64,000 nucleotides of DNA from Porphyrobacter sp. (lineage in GTDB: Bacteria > Pseudomonadota > Alphaproteobacteria > Sphingomonadales > Sphingomonadaceae): positions 452,415 to 516,414 of the forward strand of contig JAGIBN010000002.1 of NCBI GenBank assembly GCA_017744315.1, read 5' to 3'. The position numbers and the translations under genes are program-made. Below, one piece after another: positions 1 to 8,004 of this stretch. The notes beneath the pieces are model-generated. The model saw nothing but the letters and a program-made list of their open reading frames with translations. It had not been told where the DNA came from and did no database searches. Numbering within the stretch: the first letter of the stretch is position 1; the number at the start of each line of letters is the position of its first letter.

Positions 1-777
1 GTGCTGCGAGAGCTTGGTGATGCGCGATCCCATCGTCTCGATGATCTTCCAGCCACCGGTCATCGTGCCGAGCGCGATGGCGATGTAGCAGGAGATCGCG
101 ACCCAGTGGGGCACTTCGAATTCGCCGTGGAGATTGCCCGTCGAATAGAGCAGCACGGTGATGATTCCCATGGTCTTCTGGGCGTCGTTCAACCCGTGGC
201 TGAGCGAATAGGCTGCGGACGAGACCAGGTGCAGACCGCGAAAGGTTCGCTCGGCATTGGCAGCCGTGGCCTTTTGTAGACCCCAGCTACTGGCGAGCAT
301 GACGAACATCGCCAGGAACATGCCGATCGTCGGTGAGAGCACGATGGCGAGCAGGGTCTTGTTGAGGCCTGACCACTGGATCCCCTCGATCCCAGCATGC
401 GCGACACCGGCGCCCACGAGACCGCCGACAAGCGCGTGGCTGCTCGATGAGGGAATGCCCTTGAGCCAGGTGACGACATTCCAGAACATTGCCCCGATCA
501 GCGCCCCGAAGATCACCGCCGGGGTGACGACATCCTTGTCGATCAAGCCCTTGCCGATGGTTTCGGCCACCGCGTGCAAGCTCGGGATTGCGATGGTGAG
601 GAAATAGGCGGCGAAGTTGAAGAACGCCGCGAACAGCACCGCCTTGACCGGCGATAGCAGCCGCGTGGCCACCACGGTCGCGATCGAGTTCGCGGCATCG
701 TGGAGCCCATTGAGGAAGTCGAACGCCAGCGCGACCAGGATGAGGCCGACGAGGAGCGGAAAAGCCAGTTCGTGCAT
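1..777 (-). CDS. pit: PiT-family inorganic phosphate transporter (partial, C-terminus off the left edge)
   Basis: Inner-membrane low-affinity phosphate permease that imports metal-phosphate with protons. The 259 visible codons start at an ATG (complement 775-777) and stay open to the window edge. The N-terminal half carries the family signature FLNGLHDAANS near residue 22 and the inverted second copy SHGLNDAQKTMG near residue 198. Hydrophobic helices lie between them, and a conserved SSSSHAL motif follows the second helix group. It is the last gene of a minus-strand operon behind the NUDIX-DUF47 ORF, 14 bases downstream. DUF47 proteins are the usual partner of PiT permeases. A Pho-box-like repeat sits upstream of the operon. 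The C-terminus is not visible. Confidence 0.93.
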   Translation of the reverse strand, partial: MHELAFPLLVGLILVALAFDFLNGLHDAANSIATVVATRLLSPVKAVLFAAFFNFAAYFLTIAIPSLHAVAETIGKGLIDKDVVTPAVIFGALIGAMFWNVVTWLKGIPSSSSHALVGGLVGAGVAHAGIEGIQWSGLNKTLLAIVLSPTIGMFLAMFVMLASSWGLQKATAANAERTFRGLHLVSSAAYSLSHGLNDAQKTMGIITVLLYSTGNLHGEFEVPHWVAISCYIAIALGTMTGGWKIIETMGSRITKLSQH

Positions 778-791
778 GGCGTGTCAGCCTG

Positions 792-1913
792 TCAGGCGTG
801 TTCGATCACGATGCCGTCGATCTCGTCGGCCACGTCCTCAAAGGCGTCAGTGATCCGCTCGAGGTGCTTGTAGACCTCGCGATCGGTCACGAACTGCAGG
901 GTGTTGCTGGTACCATGCTCGCGCAGGGCGCGTTTCAGGCCGGCCGCGTGGATGGCGTCAGCGTGGCTTTCCATGCGCACCAGGCGCTCGGTCAGCTCGT
1001 GAAGGCGGCCGGCGTTCCTGCCGACATCGCGTAGCAGCGGAATGGCTTCGGCAGTGACACGGGCCGCGTCGACGATGATCGCGACCATGTCCTTCATTTC
1101 CTGCGGGATCGCCTTCACCTCGTAGAGGCCGATGGCGTTGGCGGTCGCCTGCATCTCGTCCACGGTGTCGTCCATCGCGCTGATCAGCGAGGCGATCGAT
1201 CCGCGGTCGAACGGGGTGAGGAACGTCTGGCGTACCGTCTGCAGGACCGTGCGGTTCAGTTCATCCGCGTCATGCTCACGCTCGTTGATCTCGCGGATGT
1301 GATCCGGCTCGGTCGGGTTGTCGAGCAGGCGCGCCGTGGCATCCGCCGCGGCGAGGATGATCGCCGCGTGGGCTTCGAACATCTCGAAGAAGTTGCCTGT
1401 CTTGGGAAGCAGGCGTTGGAACCAGCCAAACATGGTATCCATCCTTGATTTGCGGACTACGGTATCGAGCAGGCTTGCTCGCCGGGCCGCGGCCTTGAAT
1501 TCGGCCGGGGCGAAAGATTTGATAAGATTGCGAAGGTCTTCCTCTTCGACGACCTCAGCGGCTTCGTTGAGACTGAACCAGCGCCGCTCGCGCTCGTGCT
1601 GTTCTTTCCAGCTGGCGAGCTCTTCGGTGACGGCGAGGGGAAAGACATCGACGTCCAGCATAAGCGTGGCGCCGTTGCGCTGCCGCTTGCGGTAGCGGTA
1701 GCTGCCAAGCGGCGTGGGACACGCAGCTCCGCGGACACCGGCCTCGTCCTCAGCTTCCTTCGCGGCGCTTACGTGAGGCGCATCGCCGCTCGTATTCCCT
1801 TTGGGAATCACCCAACGCCCCCGCGAACCGCGCGTCGTCACCAGCATCAGCCGGACAGGCGAATCCGCCGCCGGTCCCTCGATGAGGTAAGGCAAGGCTG
1901 CAATCTGGCGAAT
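792..1913 (-). CDS. NUDIX hydrolase fused in frame to a DUF47 (PhoU-like, Pit accessory) protein
   Basis: One uninterrupted frame encodes two normally separate proteins. Residues about 1-150 are a NUDIX domain of the diphosphoinositol-polyphosphate type (GRWVIPKG, then a diverged, one-residue-short Nudix box ending KEAEDEAGV). Residues about 158-373 are a DUF47 helical domain opening MFGWFQRLLPKTGNFF, exactly how stand-alone DUF47 proteins begin. No stop lies between them. An internal ATG at complement 1427-1429, with AAGG upstream, could also start DUF47 alone. DUF47 is the regulator-like partner of PiT, encoded next. The NUDIX substrate is inferred only as a nucleotide or inositol-pyrophosphate type. 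Start: no ATG or GTG fits. A TTG at 1895 would cut the first strand. An ATT at 1911-1913 lies 8 bases after a perfect AGGAGG and restores an N-terminus RQIAALPY, so I extended to it. Confidence 0.8.
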   Translation of the reverse strand: MRQIAALPYLIEGPAADSPVRLMLVTTRGSRGRWVIPKGNTSGDAPHVSAAKEAEDEAGVRGAACPTPLGSYRYRKRQRNGATLMLDVDVFPLAVTEELASWKEQHERERRWFSLNEAAEVVEEEDLRNLIKSFAPAEFKAAARRASLLDTVVRKSRMDTMFGWFQRLLPKTGNFFEMFEAHAAIILAAADATARLLDNPTEPDHIREINEREHDADELNRTVLQTVRQTFLTPFDRGSIASLISAMDDTVDEMQATANAIGLYEVKAIPQEMKDMVAIIVDAARVTAEAIPLLRDVGRNAGRLHELTERLVRMESHADAIHAAGLKRALREHGTSNTLQFVTDREVYKHLERITDAFEDVADEIDGIVIEHA

Positions 1914-1943
1914 GGGTTGGGCCTCCTGTTGCGCAGCCGCTTA

Positions 1944-1961
1944 GTGTCACACAGCTGTCAC
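1944..1961 (+). promoter_or_regulatory. Pho-box-like direct repeat upstream of the NUDIX-DUF47-pit operon
   Basis: GTGTCAC, four bases (acag), then CTGTCAC form two 7-base repeats with an 11-base period. This matches the PhoB-box pattern CTGTCAY-N4-CTGTCAY. The site lies 30-48 bases upstream of the proposed start of the phosphate operon, with its repeats reading away from that operon. In Sinorhizobium meliloti the homologous orfA-pit operon is repressed by PhoB, so a repressor position is plausible here. Binding is inference. Confidence 0.5.
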
Positions 1962-2110
1962 ATCAACTCGGGACCGCACTGCAGGAGCATCATTTCCACT
2001 ATTGAGTAACGCTCGATGGCGTCAATTTCTTCGCAGTAGGCGCCTGATAGCGCCGAGCGATCCGCTCTCGAACGGCCGTTTTCATTTCATTCGCCGGCCA
2101 GCAGCGCCGT

Positions 2111-3037
2111 TCAACTTGTCGCGGCAGTCAACCTGTCGAGCTGATCCTGCGTGAGCTGCAACTTCAACGCCTCGAACTGCACGTCGAGTTGCTCCGGCTC
2201 CCGCGCACTGGCGATGGGCGCCGCAATGCCGGGTTGCTTGAGCAGCCAGGCGAGAGCGACCGCGCCATGGCTCGCGCCAGTCTCGGCGACCACGGCATCG
2301 AGTGCCGGCAAGACCGTCAGGCCCTTGTCGAAAAAGCGCTCGATGCTGGAGCCGCGGTTGTGCCGCTCCAGATCCTCGCGCGTGCGGTACTTGCCCGTGA
2401 GGAAACCTGCGGCGAGACCGAACCAGGGAAGCATCGCAATCCCGCGGTCCAGGCAGAGCTGCTGCAAGGCCTGGGGATATTCTTCGCGCATTACGAGGTT
2501 GTATTCGTTCTGCAGGACCGTGAAGCCGGTCATCCCATTGGAATGTGCGATGTCGGAAATTGTGCGGAGGCGGTCGGCGTTGAAGTTCGAAGCGCCGAGC
2601 TCGCGCACCAGGCCCTGCTTGACCAATCCGTCAAAGCCGGCCGCGACTTCCTCCTGCGGCGTTTCTGTCTCGTCCCGGTGAGCGTAGTAGAGGTCTACAT
2701 AGTCGGTCTGGAGCCGTTGCAGTGACTTGTGCAGTTCTTCGGTGATTTTGCCGGTCGCCAGGTCACCGGCGTGGCCAAACATCCCGGTCTTGGTCGCGAT
2801 CCGCATCTCCGAACGGACACCGCGGCTCTTGAGCCAGTTGCCAATGACCGTCTCGCTCTCGCCGCCGACATGGCCCGGAGCCCAGACCGAATAGCCCTGC
2901 GCAGTATCGACCATGCGCCCGCCGCCCTCGTAGAAGCGGTCGAGGACCGCAAAGCTGGAGCTCTCATCCGAAGTCCAGCCAAACACGTTGCCGCCGAGAA
3001 CGAGCGGAATCCCCTCAATCGACCAATGGCTTGTCAT
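2111..3037 (-). CDS. aldo/keto reductase
   Basis: NAD(P)H-dependent oxidoreductase with a TIM-barrel fold, 308 residues, normal family length. The catalytic tetrad is visible: Asp and Tyr in DTAQGYS (about residues 44-50), Lys in ATKTG (about 83) and His in YYAHRDE (about 119). The segment LGASNF is also typical. The ATG overlaps the ribH stop by four bases (ATGA), so the two are probably translationally coupled, although no known riboflavin step uses this enzyme. The substrate cannot be told from sequence. Confidence 0.92.
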   Translation of the reverse strand: MTSHWSIEGIPLVLGGNVFGWTSDESSSFAVLDRFYEGGGRMVDTAQGYSVWAPGHVGGESETVIGNWLKSRGVRSEMRIATKTGMFGHAGDLATGKITEELHKSLQRLQTDYVDLYYAHRDETETPQEEVAAGFDGLVKQGLVRELGASNFNADRLRTISDIAHSNGMTGFTVLQNEYNLVMREEYPQALQQLCLDRGIAMLPWFGLAAGFLTGKYRTREDLERHNRGSSIERFFDKGLTVLPALDAVVAETGASHGAVALAWLLKQPGIAAPIASAREPEQLDVQFEALKLQLTQDQLDRLTAATS

Positions 3038-3453
3038 GCGAACTTCTCCCGGATTGCGAGCAGGGCCAGAGCCGCTTCGGCCGCGCCGGCGCCCTTGTTG
3101 AGCTGGGCAGGGTCGGCGCGCACGATCGCCTGCGCTTCGTTCTCCACCGTGAGGATGCCATTGCCGACGGCGAGGCCATCCATGGTCAACGCCATGATCC
3201 CGCGCGCGCTTTCGCCGGCGACGATCTCGAAGTGATAGGTCTCTCCACGGATCACCACGCCAAGCGCCACGAACCCTTCGTAGCGCCCGCTTTCGGCGGC
3301 GGAGGCGATGGCGCCGGGAACTTCGAGCGCGCCGGGAACCGTCAGCACTTCGACCTGGTGCCCAGCATTCTCGAGCGCCTCGCGCGCGCCTGCAATGAGC
3401 ATGTCGTTGAGGTGGTCGTAGAAGCGGGCTTCAACGATCAGGAAACGGGCCAT
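3034..3453 (-). CDS. ribH: 6,7-dimethyl-8-ribityllumazine synthase
   Basis: Penultimate step of riboflavin synthesis: condenses 5-amino-6-ribitylaminouracil with 3,4-dihydroxy-2-butanone 4-phosphate in the cytoplasm. The protein has 139 residues, within the normal range. The motifs PGALEVP and [16 protein letters not shown] are diagnostic, and the latter contains the conserved catalytic His. The gene providing the butanone phosphate (the ribB-type gene at 4988-6292) is on the same strand upstream, separated by a divergently oriented NADH dehydrogenase. The following aldo/keto reductase overlaps by four bases. Confidence 0.96.
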   Translation of the reverse strand: MARFLIVEARFYDHLNDMLIAGAREALENAGHQVEVLTVPGALEVPGAIASAAESGRYEGFVALGVVIRGETYHFEIVAGESARGIMALTMDGLAVGNGILTVENEAQAIVRADPAQLNKGAGAAEAALALLAIREKFA

Positions 3454-3627
3454 CGTTACTCCGGAGCTAAATAGACTGGGCCACCGAGCCGCACCGAAAG
3501 CGCGGATCGTGCGTCACCTCCTTAATCGCCCCGGCTGGCGGCACAAGCTCCGCGAGGCGTGCTTCATCCACTTGTAGACGAAGGCCTCTCAACCGCGCAT
3601 TGTGTGGGGCCGGGGCACGGCACCGGC

Positions 3628-4962
3628 ATGTCCCGCGACGGGGGTACCGAGTTGCAGCGCAAGACGCAGATCGTCGTTGTCGGAGGCGGCGCGGGCGGCC
3701 TCGAACTGGTCCGCCGTCTCGGCGCCCGATATGGCCGCAAGCGTCACGACATCATCCTGCTCGAGAAGAACCGCACCCACATCTGGAAGCCGTTGCTGCA
3801 CGAAGTCGCGGCAGGCTCGCTCGACGCCAACCTCGATGAAGTCGGCTATCGCAGCCATTGCCATCGCTGGGGCTACCGGTACTTCTTTGGCACGCTTGAG
3901 AGTGTCGATCGGGCCAACCAACAGGTGATCGTCGCACCCATGCTCGACGACGACGGCAGCGAGATCATCGCGCGTCACACGATCCGTTACGACTACCTAG
4001 TGATCGCCATAGGCTCGGTATCGAATGACTTCGGCACCCCGGGCGTGGCCGAAAATTGCATGCGGTTAGACGATCGTATCGGCGCAGACCGTTTCCGCTA
4101 CCGCCTTCTCGACCATTGCCTGCGGGTCTCGCGCGAGATGAGTGCAGACCCCTCCTGCGATGCCCACGTCAAGGTCGTCATCGTCGGTGGCGGAGCGACC
4201 GGCGTGGAACTTGCTGCCGAACTCTACAATGCGGCGGCAGCGCTGCGGTACTACGGACTGGAAGTCTTCGACGAAAGCCGGCTTGAAATCACGTTAGTCG
4301 AGGCGGGGCCCCGCATACTACCGGCTCTGCCCGACCGTCTGGCAGAGGCAGCGCAGGCCGAGCTCGAGGCGCTCGGTGTCCGCGTTCTTTCCGGTGTCCG
4401 CGTCACGGAAGCCAAGCCCCACGTCATCGTTACGGAGAGCGGTGAGAGAATTGAGGGCGACCTGCTGGTCTGGGCGGCGGGCGTAAAAGCCTCTCCGGTG
4501 TTGGCTGATCTCGACCTCGAGACCAATCGGATCAACCAGCTCGTCGTCAAGGACACTCTCCAGACGACCCGAGATCCCAAGATATTCGCCATGGGCGACT
4601 GTTGCTCATGCATTTCGCCAGGACGAACCGCCCCCGTGCCGCCGAGAGCTCAAGCGGCGCACCAAATGGCGCGGACCGTCTTCGACAATCTGGTCCGCGA
4701 CATGGACGAAAAGCCGCTCAAGCCCTTTGTCTACCACGATCACGGGTCGTTGGTGTCGCTGAGCCGCTTCTCAACCGTGGGCAGTCTGATGGGCAGTCTT
4801 GTCGGCGGTAGAATGGCCATCGAGGGACGCCTGGCCCGCCTGGTCTATACCTCACTCTACCGCATGCACCTGATCGCGATCCACGGCTGGCTGAAGGGAT
4901 GGGCGCTCATCCTGGTCGGTCAGGTCAATCGTATCGTCCGCCCGCGGCTCAAATTGCATTGA
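3628..4962 (+). CDS. type II NADH dehydrogenase-like NAD(P)/FAD-dependent oxidoreductase
   Basis: Membrane-associated flavoprotein that would pass electrons from NADH to quinone without proton pumping. It has two Rossmann motifs, GGGAGGLEL near the N-terminus and GGGATGVELAAE near residue 170. FAD-binding MGDCCS follows near residue 325. The C-terminal tail (HGWLKGW, then a basic segment) resembles the membrane-attachment end of NDH-2 proteins. From the ATG at 3628 it has 444 residues. A GTG at 3559 is in frame and would add 23 poorly conserved residues. Neither start has a strong ribosome-binding site. It is a single gene inserted between ribH and the ribB-type gene. Confidence 0.85.
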   Translation: MSRDGGTELQRKTQIVVVGGGAGGLELVRRLGARYGRKRHDIILLEKNRTHIWKPLLHEVAAGSLDANLDEVGYRSHCHRWGYRYFFGTLESVDRANQQVIVAPMLDDDGSEIIARHTIRYDYLVIAIGSVSNDFGTPGVAENCMRLDDRIGADRFRYRLLDHCLRVSREMSADPSCDAHVKVVIVGGGATGVELAAELYNAAAALRYYGLEVFDESRLEITLVEAGPRILPALPDRLAEAAQAELEALGVRVLSGVRVTEAKPHVIVTESGERIEGDLLVWAAGVKASPVLADLDLETNRINQLVVKDTLQTTRDPKIFAMGDCCSCISPGRTAPVPPRAQAAHQMARTVFDNLVRDMDEKPLKPFVYHDHGSLVSLSRFSTVGSLMGSLVGGRMAIEGRLARLVYTSLYRMHLIAIHGWLKGWALILVGQVNRIVRPRLKLH

Positions 4963-4987
4963 GCGCGCGAGCGGCTGCGATTGAAGA

Positions 4988-6292
4988 TCACGCGGGACCG
5001 ATTGGCCTCTCCCCGACGATCGACAGGTCGTAGCCCTCAAGCCCGACCAGCGAGTGACGAGTATTGGTGAGCAAGACCATGTCGTGCACCCCAAGCTCGG
5101 CGAGGATCTGAGCGCCGACGCCGTAGTCGCGCTGTTCCGAGGGCATGTCGCCTTCGTCCGCTGCTGGTTCAGAGCGGTCGCGGTCGAGTTCGCGGATGGC
5201 GCTGCTGGCGTGGCCAGGGGAGGGGCGGTTGATCAGGACGACCACGCCCGCGCCTTCCTCGCCGATCATGCGCATCGCCCCTTCGAGCAGGCCTTGCCGC
5301 TCGGTGTCGTGCGCGAAAACGTCATCGAATACGGAGAGCGCATGCATCCGGACCAGCGTCGGCTTGGCGGGATCGATGTGTCCTTTCACCAGGGCCATGG
5401 TCTCACCCTTGGTGGCCTTGTTGTAGAAGCTGATCGCCCGCCAGTCGCCGCCCCACAGGCTGGTGAAGCGGCTCTCCGCGCGCTTCTCCACCAAGTGGTC
5501 GTGGCGGCGGCGATAGGCGATGAGGTCGCGGATCGTACCGATCTTGATGCCATGCTTGCGACCGAAGCCGATCAAGTCGTCGAGCCGGGCCATCGTGCCG
5601 TCTTCGGCCATGATTTCGCAGATGACGCCCGAGGGATTGAGCCCGGCGAGGCGCGAGATATCGACAGCCGCCTCGGTGTGCCCGGCGCGAACCAAAACGC
5701 CGCCTTCGCGCGCGACGAGCGGGAAGACGTGGCCGGGGCTGACGATGTCGTCGGCGCCTTTGCCGGCATCGATAGCCACCGAGATGGTCCGCGCGCGGTC
5801 GGCGGCGCTGATCCCGGTGGTCACGCCTTCGCGCGCCTCGATCGAGGTGGTGAAGGCGGTTTCCATACGGCTGCGGTTGTTGCGGCTCATCGGCTGCAGC
5901 CCGAGCGTTTCGACGCGCGGCTGGCCGAGGGCGAGGCAGATCAGGCCACGCCCATAGGTGGCCATGAAGTTGATCGCATCGGGCGTCGCCATCTGAGCGG
6001 GAATGATCAGATCGCCTTCGTTCTCCCGGTCTTCGTCGTCGACCAGGATAAACATGCGGCCGTTACGCGCCTCGTCGATGATCTGCTCGATCGGTACCAG
6101 GATCGGCGTTTCGTCGTTGGCCGAGAGAAATCGGTCGAGCTTGCCAAGCGTATCCGCGGTCGGATTCCAGGTCGGCTCCGTACAGTCGCGCAAGGTGTTG
6201 GCATGAAGGCCGGCTGCCCGGGCCAGTCCAGCCCGGGTCATCCGGCCCTGGCTCACGAGATCGCGGACGCGATCAATGATTGAAGCGTTCAT
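4988..6292 (-). CDS. ribB: HTH-RibB-RibX: 3,4-dihydroxy-2-butanone-4-phosphate synthase with N-terminal HTH and degenerate GTP-cyclohydrolase II domain
   Basis: Makes 3,4-dihydroxy-2-butanone 4-phosphate from ribulose 5-phosphate for riboflavin synthesis. It has 434 residues in three parts. Residues 1-60 look like an XRE/lambda-repressor helix-turn-helix (MTRAGLARAAGLHANTLRD). Residues about 62-270 are RibB, with the acidic loop DDEDRENEGDLI and RAGHTEAAVD intact. The rest aligns with GTP cyclohydrolase II (LVRMHALSVFDDVF, RDYGVGAQILAELG) but lacks the three zinc-ligand cysteines and the EGRGIGL loop, so it is almost certainly inactive. This RibB plus dead RibA layout is known in Proteobacteria as RibBX. 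A palindrome lies directly upstream of its start, between it and the divergent flavin reductase. Self-regulation through the HTH is my inference. Confidence 0.9.
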   Translation of the reverse strand: MNASIIDRVRDLVSQGRMTRAGLARAAGLHANTLRDCTEPTWNPTADTLGKLDRFLSANDETPILVPIEQIIDEARNGRMFILVDDEDRENEGDLIIPAQMATPDAINFMATYGRGLICLALGQPRVETLGLQPMSRNNRSRMETAFTTSIEAREGVTTGISAADRARTISVAIDAGKGADDIVSPGHVFPLVAREGGVLVRAGHTEAAVDISRLAGLNPSGVICEIMAEDGTMARLDDLIGFGRKHGIKIGTIRDLIAYRRRHDHLVEKRAESRFTSLWGGDWRAISFYNKATKGETMALVKGHIDPAKPTLVRMHALSVFDDVFAHDTERQGLLEGAMRMIGEEGAGVVVLINRPSPGHASSAIRELDRDRSEPAADEGDMPSEQRDYGVGAQILAELGVHDMVLLTNTRHSLVGLEGYDLSIVGERPIGPA

Positions 6293-6303
6293 GACTTCGA
6301 TAT

Positions 6304-6341
6304 ATCACATCGTAATGTGATGGCAATCATGTACATCACAT
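6304..6341. promoter_or_regulatory. palindromic operator candidate between the ribB-type gene and flavin reductase
   Basis: ATCACAT (6304-6310), four bases, ATGTGAT (6315-6321) is a perfect inverted repeat beginning 12 bases upstream of the ribB-type start. A third copy of the ATCACAT half-site occurs at 6335-6341, exactly 31 bases after the first, about three helical turns. Such a layout suits a dimeric repressor. The obvious candidate is the HTH domain on the adjacent RibB protein, or a flavin regulator acting on both divergent genes. Confidence 0.5.
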
Positions 6342-6477
6342 TTCATCCACTTTAGGACCTGTTCAAGTGGCGGGCAAATTCGAGTGAATCGCAAGGATGT
6401 TCGAGTTGAAATGTGTGACAGTGCAAAAGCCGTGCAATTGCCGGGATATGGCTTCCAAAGTGCCCGAGCTTGCGTGA

Positions 6478-7029
6478 ATGGTGTTACCGCCGCATGGAGC
6501 CAAAGTGACCGAGCTTAGCCAGACCCACGAGGATCTCCTCGATTCCTTCCGTTCCGCGATGCGGCACGTCGCCGCCACCGTCTATGCGGTCACGACCGGG
6601 CATGGCGGTGATCGTTATGGCATCCTGGCGACTGCGGTCAGTTCGCTCAGCTTCGATCCGCCGTCGCTGCTGGTTTGCGTCAATCGCACTGCCTCGCTCC
6701 ATGCGCCGCTCGCGACGGCCGAGACCTTTTGCGTCAACGTGCTCGGTCTTGGAAACCGGGACGTGGCGGAGCATTTCATGAAGGATCGCGCGCTCGATCG
6801 CTTTGCGGTCGGTGCCTGGGAGGAAGCTTATGGCGTGCCCGTCCTCGCGACGGCGCAGTCGAGCATCGTGTGCCGCCGGGTTCATTGCCATGATTTCGGT
6901 ACGCACTCGATCTTCATCGGAGAGCTGATCGCCGCCACCCACCGCGAAGACGCCACACCGCTGACCTACTACGACAGGCAGTATATCGACATCAGCCAGG
7001 CTCCCGAGCGAGGCTGCGCGCAGGGCTGA
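6478..7029 (+). CDS. flavin reductase family protein
   Basis: FMN-binding split-barrel protein of the HpaC-like flavin:NAD(P)H reductase family, 183 residues, cytoplasmic. Supporting segments are FRSAMRHVAATVYAVTT, the FMN-phosphate loop region GILATAVSSLSFDPPSLLVCVN, and FCVNVL. It probably supplies reduced flavin to an unidentified monooxygenase. It is transcribed divergently from the ribB-type gene, sharing a 185-base intergenic region that contains the palindrome at 6304-6341. Its stop abuts the stop of the convergent M48 gene with no spacer. Confidence 0.88.
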   Translation: MVLPPHGAKVTELSQTHEDLLDSFRSAMRHVAATVYAVTTGHGGDRYGILATAVSSLSFDPPSLLVCVNRTASLHAPLATAETFCVNVLGLGNRDVAEHFMKDRALDRFAVGAWEEAYGVPVLATAQSSIVCRRVHCHDFGTHSIFIGELIAATHREDATPLTYYDRQYIDISQAPERGCAQG

Positions 7030-8004
7030 CTATTCGAACGGCTGATCCCGCCGGGCCAGCAAGTGCCCCGGGTAAGTCGGTCCAGCGCCACTGCCGATAT
7101 AATCGGCGATTTCACGTTCGATCAGCGCGGCTCTGGCCTCGGCCGAAGGGTAGACGCGGCTACGCGTCAGGCCGCCCGAGGTCCGTTGCCCCAGACTCGA
7201 TCGCCAAAATTTCGGAGCAATCCGGGGATCGTAGCCGGCATTGGCGAGCAGGTGGACCGCCATCCGGTCAGCCTCAACTTCGACCTGCCGGTTGAGCTGC
7301 TGGTTGCGGCCGAACTCGCCGAAAAAGCCTTTGTCGACGCCCGCGTCTTTCAACCGGCGGCGATGCTCGAGCACGACGTGGGCGAGTTCGTGGGCGAAAA
7401 CAACCGCCAGCTCCTCATCGGTGGCGACGGTGGCCAAGCCGTAGTTCACCTGGATGACCCGGCCATCGGATCGGCCGTTGAGCCCATCGGCGACCTTGAT
7501 CTCCACCAGCACCCTGCAGCCCGGCCTTGCCTCGACCGACACGGGGCGCTCCTGACCGTCACGGACGATCTTGAGCTGCACAGGTCCCTGCGGCGGCTGA
7601 TCGGCGAGAGCCGCGAAGACGGCATCCCGCACTGGGGACTTGCCGTCCGCCTTCATGTCCGACGTGGGGGTCGAGCCAATGGCAGCGATGCCGTCCCGTG
7701 GCTGAAGCACTGCAGCGGCCGGTGATCCGGGGATCACCGCCGAGACCGCGATAGGGCCATTCGCGAACGCCGCGTCCTGGCCACCCTGGGTGTACTGGTC
7801 GAGACTGTGCATGATCATGCCGGTCAGCGGCATCTGCTGTCGGCAAAGCGCCTGGTTGGCACCCATCATGCGCTCGGCAATCGTCGCCAGCCTGACGTCC
7901 TGCTGCAGCAAGGCGTCGAGCGAGCCGGCTTCCTGCGCGACGGCCTGAGAGCCACACGCAAGCGCAGCGGCAACGATCAGCAGTTTCCGGGAAATGCGCA
8001 TCAA
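7030..8004 (-). CDS. exported M48-family zinc metallopeptidase with PDZ-like region
   Basis: 324 residues. The N-terminus is a signal peptide (KLLIVAAALACGSQAVAQ, cleavage likely after AVA-Q), so the enzyme acts in the periplasm. The zinc-binding helix HELAH is at residues 205-209, and a glutamate ligand is probably in VEVEADRMAV. The middle (about residues 85-165, GSPAAAVLQPRDGIAAIGS) resembles a PDZ loop. The family trims or degrades envelope proteins. It is the last gene of an operon with the hydroxyacid oxidase and the SDR, overlapping the former by four bases. Confidence 0.88.
   Translation of the reverse strand: MMRISRKLLIVAAALACGSQAVAQEAGSLDALLQQDVRLATIAERMMGANQALCRQQMPLTGMIMHSLDQYTQGGQDAAFANGPIAVSAVIPGSPAAAVLQPRDGIAAIGSTPTSDMKADGKSPVRDAVFAALADQPPQGPVQLKIVRDGQERPVSVEARPGCRVLVEIKVADGLNGRSDGRVIQVNYGLATVATDEELAVVFAHELAHVVLEHRRRLKDAGVDKGFFGEFGRNQQLNRQVEVEADRMAVHLLANAGYDPRIAPKFWRSSLGQRTSGGLTRSRVYPSAEARAALIEREIADYIGSGAGPTYPGHLLARRDQPFE

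Noticed and set aside
5054..6283. 409-residue open frame on the plus strand across the ribB-type gene
   Set aside because: It lies entirely opposite a clearly conserved gene. High GC keeps the antisense frame open, and the product shows no motifs.
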